64,000 bases of DNA from Streptomyces sp. NBC_00523 (GTDB taxonomy: Bacteria > Actinomycetota > Actinomycetes > Streptomycetales > Streptomycetaceae): positions 4,898,001 through 4,962,000 of the forward strand of contig NZ_CP107836.1 of assembly GCF_036346615.1 (NCBI RefSeq), given 5' to 3'. The position numbers were made by a program, and so were the translations under genes. How positions within the stretch are numbered: the stretch's first letter is position 1; each line of letters begins with the position of its first letter. Shown here piece by piece: positions 16,664 through 24,217 of the stretch. The notes under the pieces are model-generated. The model was not told where the DNA came from, searched no databases, and was given only the letters and a program-made list of their open reading frames with translations.

Positions 16664-18913
16664 GTGACATCAGCGACGCACTCCACCCTCTTCCCCCGGG
16701 TCCCGGACACCGCGGACGCCGTCCTCGACGGGCTCGACCCCGAGCAGCGCGAGGTGGCCACGGCCCTGCGGGGCCCGGTGTGCGTGCTGGCCGGAGCCGG
16801 TACGGGCAAGACGCGGGCCATCACGCACCGCATCGCCTACGGGGTGCGCGCGGGGATCCTCCAGCCGTCGAGCGTCCTGGCCGTCACCTTCACCAACCGG
16901 GCGGCGGGCGAGATGCGCGGCCGCCTGCGCCAGCTCGGCGCCGGCGGGGTGCAGGCGCGCACGTTCCACTCCGCGGCCCTGCGCCAGCTCCAGTACTTCT
17001 GGCCGAAAGCGGTCGGTGGCGAGCTGCCCCGGCTCCTTGAGCGCAAGGTCCAGCTGGTGGCCGAGGCGGCGGCCCGCAGCGGTCTGCGCCTCGACCGCAA
17101 CGAGCTGCGCGACGTCACGAGCGAGATCGAGTGGGCCAAGGTCACCCAGACCGTCCCCGCCGACTACCCGGCGGTGGTCGCCAAGGCCCAGCGGGACGCC
17201 CCGCGCGACCCGGCGGAGATCGCCAAGGTCTACGAGACCTACGAGGAGCTGAAGCGCGAGCGCACGGTGATCGACTTCGAGGACGTGCTGCTCCTCACCG
17301 TCGGCATCCTCCAGGACCGGCACGACATCGCCGCCCATGTCCGCCGCCAGTACCAGCACTTCGTCGTGGACGAGTACCAGGACGTGAGCCCGCTCCAGCA
17401 GCGGCTGCTCGACCTCTGGCTCGGCGACCGGGACAGCCTCTGCGTCGTCGGCGACGCCGGGCAGACGATCTACTCGTTCACCGGGGCCACCCCGGACCAC
17501 CTGCTCAACTTCCGCACCCGCCACCCCGGCGCGACCGTCGTCAAGCTGGTCCGCGACTACCGCTCCACCCCGCAGGTGGTCCACCTGGCCAACGGGCTGC
17601 TCTCCCAGGCCACCGGCCGGGCCGCCGAGCACCGCCTCGACCTGGTCTCGCAGCGGGAGCGCGGCCCCGAGCCCGCCTTCGTGGAGTACGCGGACGAGCC
17701 CGCCGAGGCCGAGGGCACCGCCCGCCGCATCCGCGACCTGATCGCTGCGGGCGTCCCGGCCGGCGAGATCGCGGTGCTCTACCGGATCAACGCCCAGTCC
17801 GAGGTCTACGAGCAGGCCCTCGCGGACGCGGGCGTGCCCTACCAGCTCCGGGGCGCCGAGCGGTTCTTCGAGCGCGCGGAGGTCCGCGAGGCGGGCGTGG
17901 CCCTGCGCGGCGCGGCCCGTGCGGGGGGCAATGACTCCCTGCTGGACCACGCGGACGACCTTCCCGCCGAGGTGCGCGCGGTGCTTTCCACGACGGGCTG
18001 GCGCAGTGAGCCGCCCACCGGGTCCGGCGCGGTGCGCGACCGCTGGGAGTCCCTGGCCGCGCTCGTCAGGCTCGCCGAGGACTTCGAGCGGGCCCACCCG
18101 GGGGCGACGCTCTCCGACCTGGTCGCCGAGCTGGACGAGCGGGCCGCCGCCCAGCACGCGCCCACGGTCCAGGGCGTCACCCTGGCCTCGCTGCACTCCG
18201 CGAAGGGCCTGGAGTGGGACGCGGTGTTCCTGGTCGGGCTGACCGAGGGCATGATGCCGATCACCTACGCCAAGACGCCGGAGCAGATCGAGGAGGAGCG
18301 CCGCCTGCTGTACGTCGGCGTCACCCGGGCCCGCTTCCACCTCGCCCTGTCCTGGTCGCTCTCCCGGTCGCCCGGCGGCCGCCCCGGGCGCCGCCCGACC
18401 CGCTTCCTGAACGGGCTCCGCCCCGGCTCCACGGGCCCCGGCGGCCGGAGTGCGGCGGCGGCCGGCCCGGGCGGCGTCTGGGCCGGCGACGGCTTCCGGA
18501 GCGGCGAGGGCGGGGCGGCCGGTGGCGGCGGCGAGGGGCGGTCGGCGGCGGCCAGGCGGAAGCCCCGGACGCCGGCCCGGTGCCGGGTCTGCGGCAAGAC
18601 GCTGACGGACGCCGGCGAGATGAAGCTGATGCGCTGCGACGACTGTCCGTCCGACATGGACGAGGCGCTGTACGAGCGGCTGCACGACTGGCGGGCGGGC
18701 CGGGCGAAGGAGATCGGCCAGCCCGCCTACTGCGTGTTCACCGACCGGACGCTGATGGCCATTGCGGAGGCGGTGCCCGGCAGCGAGGGCGAGCTGGCCG
18801 GGATCCCCGGGGTCGGCGCGCGGAAGCTGGGCCGCTTCGGCGCCGCCGTTCTCGACATCTGCGCAGGTGGGGACGGATGTGAGGGTGACGCGGAGGTCGC
18901 CGGGGAGATGTGA
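16664..18913 (+). CDS. uvrD2: ATP-dependent DNA helicase UvrD2
   Basis: A 749-residue superfamily 1 helicase. Walker A LAGAGTGKTRA (about 43-53), VDEYQDVSPLQQ, VGDAGQTIYSFTGA and LHSAKGLEWDAVFLVGL are clear. After a Gly/Ala/Pro-rich linker comes a tetracysteine module, CRVCGKTLTD...RCDDC (about 638-660), and then a C-terminal HRDC domain with FTDRTLMAIAEAVP and IPGVGARKLGRFG. Helicase, tetracysteine and HRDC in that order are diagnostic of actinobacterial UvrD2. GTG start at 16664 chosen from homology; the 300 bp of open frame upstream is non-conserved. The spacing suggests a leaderless or weakly led mRNA. The wblC promoter lies only about 20 bp past the stop. Confidence 0.94.
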   Translation: MTSATHSTLFPRVPDTADAVLDGLDPEQREVATALRGPVCVLAGAGTGKTRAITHRIAYGVRAGILQPSSVLAVTFTNRAAGEMRGRLRQLGAGGVQARTFHSAALRQLQYFWPKAVGGELPRLLERKVQLVAEAAARSGLRLDRNELRDVTSEIEWAKVTQTVPADYPAVVAKAQRDAPRDPAEIAKVYETYEELKRERTVIDFEDVLLLTVGILQDRHDIAAHVRRQYQHFVVDEYQDVSPLQQRLLDLWLGDRDSLCVVGDAGQTIYSFTGATPDHLLNFRTRHPGATVVKLVRDYRSTPQVVHLANGLLSQATGRAAEHRLDLVSQRERGPEPAFVEYADEPAEAEGTARRIRDLIAAGVPAGEIAVLYRINAQSEVYEQALADAGVPYQLRGAERFFERAEVREAGVALRGAARAGGNDSLLDHADDLPAEVRAVLSTTGWRSEPPTGSGAVRDRWESLAALVRLAEDFERAHPGATLSDLVAELDERAAAQHAPTVQGVTLASLHSAKGLEWDAVFLVGLTEGMMPITYAKTPEQIEEERRLLYVGVTRARFHLALSWSLSRSPGGRPGRRPTRFLNGLRPGSTGPGGRSAAAAGPGGVWAGDGFRSGEGGAAGGGGEGRSAAARRKPRTPARCRVCGKTLTDAGEMKLMRCDDCPSDMDEALYERLHDWRAGRAKEIGQPAYCVFTDRTLMAIAEAVPGSEGELAGIPGVGARKLGRFGAAVLDICAGGDGCEGDAEVAGEM

Positions 18914-18936
18914 GAAAAACTCGTCGCAAAAATAGT

Positions 18937-18966
18937 TTGCGCCCGCCCCAGTCGTCACCATAGGTT
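18937..18966 (+). promoter_or_regulatory. wblC promoter with AT-rich WblC-type element
   Basis: TTGCGC (18937-18942) and TAGGTT (18961-18966) are separated by 18 bases, a good HrdB-type promoter. Immediately upstream lies GCAAAAATAG, an A-rich block rare in this DNA. WhiB7/WblC proteins activate promoters that have such an AT-rich patch next to -35, so autoactivation is likely. Start of transcription would be near 18973, giving a leader of about 620 bases. Confidence 0.68.
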
Positions 18967-19078
18967 CTTAACCACGGAAACAGCGGCTTCTCTGAAGCCC
19001 TGGATCCGTGCTGTACTTATCCGAATACGCAGGACCGGCCCGCCGGTCCCCCCGAGACGCCGAGAGGAGGCGATTGAA

Positions 19079-19417
19079 GTGATCAGCATCATCGAGACCA
19101 ACAAAATGACCGATCTCTCGGTCGTCTCCGCCTGCTCGCTCGGCCTTCTCGCCCGTGCCCCGAAGTCCTCCCTGCGCGCCACCGGTGTGTCCGGCGTCTC
19201 CGCCGTCATTCCGATGTCCCTGGCCGGCCTTCCCGTGCGGGAGCGCAATGAGCGACCGACCCAGGCACCGGCAGCAGCAGTAGCGAAGGGACAGGCCCCG
19301 GCCTATGCCTTTGCGGCCGTCGGTGCGGGAGCGGAAGCCGGCGTCACCGAGCAGACGAAGCACCACCACACGATGTGGGCCTTCCGTGGGCCTGAACCCT
19401 GGAGTGATCCAGCCTGA
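19079..19417 (+). CDS. wblC leader ORF (upstream ORF), 112 codons
   Basis: An open frame inside the wblC leader, starting GTG at 19079 behind a near-perfect AGGAGG eight bases upstream, the strongest ribosome-binding site nearby. The product resembles no enzyme: hydrophobic N-terminal half, Ala-rich middle, and an ending KHHHTMWAFRGPEPW. The last codons overlap a segment (19389-19396) able to pair with 19438-19446, which overlaps the 5' arm of the downstream attenuator. The ORF therefore probably acts in cis: ribosome stalling by antibiotics would change leader folding and allow wblC transcription. Leader ORFs upstream of whiB7 are known in actinobacteria. Whether the peptide itself has a function is unknown. 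Confidence 0.62.
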   Translation: MISIIETNKMTDLSVVSACSLGLLARAPKSSLRATGVSGVSAVIPMSLAGLPVRERNERPTQAPAAAVAKGQAPAYAFAAVGAGAEAGVTEQTKHHHTMWAFRGPEPWSDPA

Positions 19418-19441
19418 TCCAGCATCAGGCCGGCGCCTTCA

Positions 19442-19483
19442 GGGCCGCGGAACCCCACTCGGGATCCGCGGCCCTTTTGTTTT
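19442..19483 (+). terminator. Transcription attenuator in the wblC leader
   Basis: A perfect 10-bp stem, GGGCCGCGGA (19442-19451) with TCCGCGGCCC (19465-19474), is followed at once by TTTTGTTTT. A U-rich tract this good is unusual in Streptomyces. It lies 24 bases past the leader ORF stop and about 107 bases before the wblC start, so it should terminate transcripts unless an alternative fold forms. Confidence 0.85.
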
Positions 19484-19590
19484 GCCTCAACGGGCGAGAC
19501 AACGAGAAGGGGCCTCGGGACAAGCAGGACCTGGTACCAGCCGCCCCCCGGCCAACAGGCCGGAAACGACCAGACGAGGACACCACCACC

Positions 19591-19968
19591 GTGCAACTCG
19601 AAGCGCACGCCCCGTCCGTACCGCCTTCCGACACGATCTCCCCGCCCGGCCTCACGGAGGACTCCACCTTGACCCCCCTCACCGCGCTCACCGCGCTCAC
19701 CGCGCTCGACGACGCCATCGAGAACCTCGGTGTACCCGTCCCCTGCCGCGCCTACGACCCGGAGGTCTTCTTCGCGGAGTCGCCGGCCGACGTCGAGTAC
19801 GCCAAGTCCCTCTGCCGCACCTGCCCGCTGGTCGAGGCGTGTCTCGCCGGCGCCAAGGAGCGCCGCGAGCCGTGGGGTGTCTGGGGTGGTGAGCTCTTCA
19901 TCCAGGGCGTCGTCGTCGCCCGGAAGCGGCCGCGTGGCCGTCCGCGCAAGAACCCGGTCGCGGCGTGA
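19591..19968 (+). CDS. wblC: WhiB-family transcriptional regulator WblC (WhiB7)
   Basis: A 125-residue Fe-S regulator. The four cluster cysteines are in PCRAYDPE and CRTCPLVEAC, followed by the GVWGGE turn that contacts the principal sigma factor. The C-terminal AT-hook RPRGRPRKNP, specific to the WhiB7 class, binds AT-rich promoter DNA. WhiB7/WblC is activated by translation-inhibiting antibiotics and induces resistance genes (efflux pumps, ribosome protection). GTG start at 19591 with GAGGAC upstream; an earlier in-frame ATG at 19477 overlaps the attenuator and is rejected. The N-terminus carries a Leu-Thr-Ala repeat. Control by autoactivation and attenuation is inferred from the leader features. 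Confidence 0.95.
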   Translation: MQLEAHAPSVPPSDTISPPGLTEDSTLTPLTALTALTALDDAIENLGVPVPCRAYDPEVFFAESPADVEYAKSLCRTCPLVEACLAGAKERREPWGVWGGELFIQGVVVARKRPRGRPRKNPVAA

Positions 19969-20159
19969 CCGCCGACCTGGGGGTCCCGGCCCCCAAGCCC
20001 ATGAAGCGCATCGGAACCATCGACCGTCCCCTGACCCACGATCCCCGAAACCAGGCTCCAATGACCATCCCCACCCCCGCGTCCGAGCCCGCAGGCTCCG
20101 CGACCCCAGACGTCACCATCATCGGCGCGAACGACTCGCGTCAGAACAGGACCCGCGAA

Positions 20160-20330
20160 ATGCAACTCATCCCAGAAGCCCTGGCCCGTGCGCATATGCA
20201 CGAGCGCATGCGCGAAGCCGACGCGAACCGTCAGGCCGTGCGCCTGATCTCCGCCCGGCGGATGCAGCGCCGCGCCGAGCGCGCCTCGATGCGCGCCCGC
20301 CGCGCGCTGGCCATGGCCGTCATGCACTGA
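20160..20330 (+). CDS. Small basic protein downstream of wblC
   Basis: A 56-residue protein beginning MQLIPEALARAHMHERMREA, very rich in Arg, Ala and Met, predicted to be largely helical. ATG at 20160 has AGGA eight bases upstream. A longer in-frame version could start at the GTG at 19965, which overlaps the wblC stop (GTGA), but that extra N-terminus is Pro/Thr-rich and looks unconserved. Same strand and only ~190 bp after wblC, so probably cotranscribed with it. I recognise no domain. A nucleic-acid- or ribosome-associated role would fit the charge but is speculation. Confidence 0.6.
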   Translation: MQLIPEALARAHMHERMREADANRQAVRLISARRMQRRAERASMRARRALAMAVMH

Positions 20331-20427
20331 CCCGGCCCGGCCGGCCACGGAGGCCCCGCCCGGACGCAGCCGCTCTCTGCGCCCGGCGGGCCAGGCCTCC
20401 CAGCGTCACCCGCGCAGCAGGACCCCA

Positions 20428-20466
20428 CCCCCGGGGCCGATCCGTCCAACGGACCGGCCCCGGGGG
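20428..20466. terminator. GC-rich hairpin terminator between the wblC unit and the ABC1 kinase gene
   Basis: CCCCCGGGGCC (20428-20438) pairs with GGCCCCGGGGG (20456-20466), with a smaller TCCGT/ACGGA stem inside the loop. It lies between converging genes and is followed by CGTTTG. Confidence 0.72.
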
Positions 20467-20533
20467 CGTTTGCGTGCGGGGCGCGGCGGGGGCCCGCCCG
20501 GCGGGCCCGGACCGCCGAGGCCACCCGACCCGG

Positions 20534-22051
20534 CTAGCCGGCGTCCACCGTTTCGGCAGACCTCGGTGCCGGCGGCACGTGCTCCGGATCCTGGCCCTTC
20601 GCGCCGGGGTCGTCTGGGCCCCCGTCGTCCGATCCCTCGTCGCCCGCGAAGGCTTCCGGGACTTCCAGATCCGTCACGTCCTCCACGTCCTCCGTCGGCA
20701 GGAACCCCGGGAGCCAGGACTCGAGTTCGTCGCGGAGGCGGACCGTGGCGCCGAGCTGGCACAGCACCCCGATCGTGCTCAGCGTCACCCGGTGTATCAG
20801 CAGGTACGACGGCGGCAGGTTCAGCTGCTTGCCCAACTGGTGGGCCGGGGAGCGCGGATCCGCTATCCGGGCCGCCTGAGAACGCATCCAGCTCCGGCTG
20901 AACGTGAACTCCTCCACCTCGGCCGGCTCGATGATCGGCAGCAGATAGTCCAGCACCGCGTCCGGTTCCAGGTCGATCGAGTCCTTGACGAACCCCTCCG
21001 CCCGCAGCATCTCGTAGACCGCGTCCGCGTCGCCCCCCAGCGTCAGCCGCAGCGCGTCCCCGATGGTCTGCGGCAGCCCGCCCGGCAGCCGGTCCACCGT
21101 CCCGAAGTCCAGCACCCCCAGCCGCCATGAGGCCTCGTCCGCACCCTCGCCGTCGGACGCGTCCGCCTCCGGGTCCGGGGGCAGCAGCCGGAAGTTGCCC
21201 GGGTGCGGGTCGGCGTGGAGCAGGCCCGTGCGCGCGGGCCCCGAGAAGAGGAACCTCGCGAGCAGCTGGCCCGCCCGGTCGCGCTGCCCGGCCGTGCCGT
21301 CGGCGATCACATCGGCCAGCGGGACCCCGTCCATCCACTCGGTGACCAGCACCTGCGCCGACTGGTGGACCACCTCCGGGACCACGACATCGGGGTCGTC
21401 CGCGAACTCCTCGGCATGCGCCTGCTGGGACCGCGCCTCCTGCTCGTAGTCCAGCTCCTCGGAGACCCGGTCGCGCATCTCCGTGATCAGCGGCTTGATG
21501 TCCATGCCCGGAACCAGCGGGCCCAGCAGCCGCGCGAACCGGCTGAGCTGGGTCAGGTCCGAGAGCAGCGCCTCGCCCGCGCCCGGATACTGGACCTTCA
21601 CGGCCACGTCCCGGCCGTCGTGCCACACCGCCCGGTGCACCTGGCCGATCGACGCCGCGGCCGCCGGCTTGTCCTCGAAGGTCAGGAACAGCTCCCGCCA
21701 TTCCTCGCCGAGCCGCTCCGCCAGGATCGCGTGCACCGTGCCGCTCGGCATGGGCGGCGCGGCCTCCTGGAGCCTGGTGAGCGCCGCCCGGTAGGGCCCG
21801 GCGACCTCCTCGGGCAGCGCGGACTCGAAGACGGACAGGGCCTGGCCGAGCTTCATCGCCCCGCCCTTCAGCTCACCGAGGACCTTGAAGAGCTGGTCCG
21901 CGGTGCGCTGCTGCACCTCGCGGGCCACCAGCTCCGCCGACTTCCCGCCGATCCGCTTGCCCAGCCCCCAGGTGGCACGACCGGCGAAACCCAACGGCAG
22001 CGCGGCCAGCTTGGCGGTACGGGTGACCGCCTTCCGGGGAAGATCAGACAT
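20534..22051 (-). CDS. ABC1/AarF/UbiB-family atypical kinase
   Basis: A 505-residue member of the ABC1 (ADCK/UbiB) family. Visible motifs: KLGQALSVFE (the family KxGQ motif), AAASIGQVHRA (the Ala-rich nucleotide loop), VAVKVQYPG (catalytic Lys), LVTEWMDGVPL, LLHADPHPGNFR (HxDxxxxN-like catalytic loop) and LGVLDFGTVDRL (metal-binding DFG). The enzyme is thought to be an ATPase supporting isoprenoid or quinone lipid metabolism. ATG start at 22051 directly after GGAGGAGCAC. In mycobacteria the homologue also sits next to whiB7. The C-terminus is acidic and Asp/Gly-rich. Physiological substrate not known in actinomycetes. Confidence 0.93.
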   Translation of the reverse strand: MSDLPRKAVTRTAKLAALPLGFAGRATWGLGKRIGGKSAELVAREVQQRTADQLFKVLGELKGGAMKLGQALSVFESALPEEVAGPYRAALTRLQEAAPPMPSGTVHAILAERLGEEWRELFLTFEDKPAAAASIGQVHRAVWHDGRDVAVKVQYPGAGEALLSDLTQLSRFARLLGPLVPGMDIKPLITEMRDRVSEELDYEQEARSQQAHAEEFADDPDVVVPEVVHQSAQVLVTEWMDGVPLADVIADGTAGQRDRAGQLLARFLFSGPARTGLLHADPHPGNFRLLPPDPEADASDGEGADEASWRLGVLDFGTVDRLPGGLPQTIGDALRLTLGGDADAVYEMLRAEGFVKDSIDLEPDAVLDYLLPIIEPAEVEEFTFSRSWMRSQAARIADPRSPAHQLGKQLNLPPSYLLIHRVTLSTIGVLCQLGATVRLRDELESWLPGFLPTEDVEDVTDLEVPEAFAGDEGSDDGGPDDPGAKGQDPEHVPPAPRSAETVDAG

Positions 22052-22092
22052 GTGCTCCTCCAATTCCCAGACTGCCGCGCTGCGTGCGGCGG

Positions 22093-23241
22093 TTACCCGG
22101 CCATTGTGTCGTGCGCCGTGCCGGCTTCGGAGGCGCGGACCCCCTCAGTGTGACCGGCGGCGCCACAGGAACAGTCGAGGTGCGCCCCGATCCGTTCCGA
22201 CCTCCAGTCCAACAGCGGCAGCGCCGCCTCCCACCGCGCACCGGTGCTCACGGGCAGCTCGCCGTCCAGGAAGGCCAGCGCGTGCGCCGCCGCGAGCCCC
22301 GCCACCGCCGTCGCCAGCCCCAGATCGCACGCCTGCGCGGCGCCGCGCCGTCCGGACTGCCACTGCGCCAGCATGCGCGGCCACTGCGGATCCCGGTCCC
22401 GCCGGTGCAGCTGGAGGCAGCCTGCGCAGGCCGTGCCGCCGGGCAGGACCAGGGGCCCGACGAACCCGGTGGCCTCCATCACCCCCGCGTACAGATGAGG
22501 TGTGCCCGAGGAGATCCACGGCTCGGCGGTGCCCGGATCGGGGACGTACGCCGAGAGTCCGTCGCGCGGGGCGACCACGATGAGGGACAGCCCCGGCTCG
22601 TGCCCGGCCGGACCGCAGCCCGCCGCCCCGGGCGCCCGGGGCCCCGGGCCGGGGGCCGAGCGGCGGACCAGCTGCCGGGCCGCCAGGTCCCTGCGCTCCC
22701 CGACGGCGGAGGCGGGCAGCCCGCCCGGGGACACGTCCCCCGGCTCCGCGCACCCGCCGTCCATGACCTCCACCCGGCCGACCCCCGCTCCGGAGAGCAC
22801 CGCCGCGACGGCCGCGCCGACCCTGCCCGCGCCCCGGACCTGCACGCGCATCGAGCGGCGGGCCGCGAGTCTGCGCATCCCTCCGCCGGGCTCGGGATGC
22901 ACCACGGAGAGCGAGGCCAGGTCGGGCCGGTGGCGCTCCAGGACATCGGACCTGGCCCGCAGCGCGTCCGCCGCCGGACCGCCCGCCCGTACGTCGTCCA
23001 CGAGTCCGGCGTCCGTCAACCGGTTCACCAGCATGTCCACATGACGCTCGCTCAAGTCCATCGCCGCCGCCTGTTCGCGGAGCAGCGGCATGCCTCTGGT
23101 GCCGTCGAGCAGTTCCATGAAACAGCCCGTCGCGATATCCATCGGGCCGAGCTTCACCGCATGTGCGGGTGTCACTCCGAATTGCACGGTGTCCCCGCCC
23201 CGCCAAGCGCGGCGCAGTGCGGGCTTCAACATCGGATGCAC
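22093..23241 (-). CDS. Orphan ThiF/E1-like protein with winged-helix N-terminus
   Basis: About 382 residues. The N-terminal ~110 residues resemble the winged-helix peptide-binding module seen in RiPP cyclodehydratase partners. After that comes a Rossmann segment, GAGRVGAAVAAVLSGAGVG, as in ThiF/MoeB/E1 proteins. The usual DxDxVexxNlxRQ stretch is replaced by VMDGGCAEPGDVSP, so the adenylation site looks lost. A zinc site seems likely from CAGCLQL and CSCG near the C-terminus. No YcaO, precursor peptide or ubiquitin-like partner is nearby. GTG at 23241 after GGGGGAAG is preferred; ATG at 23232 is the alternative. Function unknown; a scaffold or peptide-binding role is an inference. Confidence 0.78.
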   Translation of the reverse strand: MHPMLKPALRRAWRGGDTVQFGVTPAHAVKLGPMDIATGCFMELLDGTRGMPLLREQAAAMDLSERHVDMLVNRLTDAGLVDDVRAGGPAADALRARSDVLERHRPDLASLSVVHPEPGGGMRRLAARRSMRVQVRGAGRVGAAVAAVLSGAGVGRVEVMDGGCAEPGDVSPGGLPASAVGERRDLAARQLVRRSAPGPGPRAPGAAGCGPAGHEPGLSLIVVAPRDGLSAYVPDPGTAEPWISSGTPHLYAGVMEATGFVGPLVLPGGTACAGCLQLHRRDRDPQWPRMLAQWQSGRRGAAQACDLGLATAVAGLAAAHALAFLDGELPVSTGARWEAALPLLDWRSERIGAHLDCSCGAAGHTEGVRASEAGTAHDTMAG

Positions 23242-23465
23242 GGCTTCCCCCGGTCTGTCTGTCTGTGACTCCGTTGTGCGCGACTGGCTGTGCGCGACTT
23301 GCTCTGCGTGTTCCTTTGCCAGAATGCAGCGGGGCGCCGAGACGTGCGGAAAGTTATCCACAGGCGTGGGTATTAGTCGTTCAAATGGTGCAAGGCGTGG
23401 AGCCGATCATGGAGAACCGTCCCGGAGGCGGGACTTCCCCCGCACACAGCGGGTAACGTCGAGGC

Positions 23466-24086
23466 GTGCCCGCCGACCCGTCGCCCGGCTCCGCCGGGGA
23501 GCCTGCCGTGCCCGGCGCCGGACCCCGCCGGCGCGGTGCGGACCCTGCCCGCCGCGCCCCGGCGACGAGCGCGGTCGAGGTCCGCAGAAGCGCCCGCCGC
23601 AGCAGAACGGTCTCCGCCTACCGCGAGGGCGACCGCACGATCGTGCTCATCCCCGCCCGGATGTCCGAGGCCGAGGAGCGGCGCTGGGTGGACGTGATGC
23701 TCGACAAGCTCGCCGCCCAGGAGAGCAGGCGCGTCCTCGGTGACACCGAGCTCGCCGAGCGGGCGGAGCGCCTGTCCGCCCAGTACTTCGAGGGCCGGGC
23801 CAGGCCCGCGTCCGTGCGGTGGGTGACCAACCAGAACACCCGGTGGGGCTCGTGCACCCCGTCCGAGGGCAGCATCCGGCTGTCGCACCGGTTGCAGGGC
23901 ATGCCGGAGTACGTCGTGGACTACGTGCTCGTCCACGAACTGGCCCACCTCCTGGTGCCCGGGCACGGGCCCCGGTTCTGGCGGCTTCTGGACGCCTATC
24001 CCCGCACCGAGCGCGCCCGCGGTTATCTGGAGGGTGTGGTGGCCGCCGACCGGCTGCCGCACCTGCCGGCCGCACGCGGCGAGTGA
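23466..24086 (+). CDS. YgjP/WLM-type (M48-like) zinc metallopeptidase
   Basis: A 206-residue protein whose C-terminal half carries the YgjP-like signature: RWGSCTPSEGSIRLSHRL, then YVLVHELAHLLVPGHGPRFW with the HExxH zinc motif and a downstream His. The N-terminal ~60 residues are Pro/Arg/Ala-rich and non-conserved. The cytosolic family (SprT/WLM-related) includes DNA-protein crosslink proteases, but no function is established for this branch. GTG start at 23466; TAACGT lies six bases upstream, suggesting a leaderless transcript. It diverges from the ThiF-like gene across 224 bp. An in-frame later start is possible. Confidence 0.88.
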   Translation: MPADPSPGSAGEPAVPGAGPRRRGADPARRAPATSAVEVRRSARRSRTVSAYREGDRTIVLIPARMSEAEERRWVDVMLDKLAAQESRRVLGDTELAERAERLSAQYFEGRARPASVRWVTNQNTRWGSCTPSEGSIRLSHRLQGMPEYVVDYVLVHELAHLLVPGHGPRFWRLLDAYPRTERARGYLEGVVAADRLPHLPAARGE

Positions 24087-24217
24087 CCGGTGGTGGCGCC
24101 GGGTGAGCGGGGTCGGGTGTTTCTGTACCGGGTCTGTACCGGCTTCGCCCGATGCCGGAGTTTGCGGATAGCCTGACGCGACGCATTCACCTTCCGGATG
24201 GGGGACGGTCGTTACGC

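Noticed and set aside
19477..19590. Upstream ATG for WblC at 19477
   Set aside because: It lies in the T tract of the attenuator, and the extra residues are not WhiB-like.
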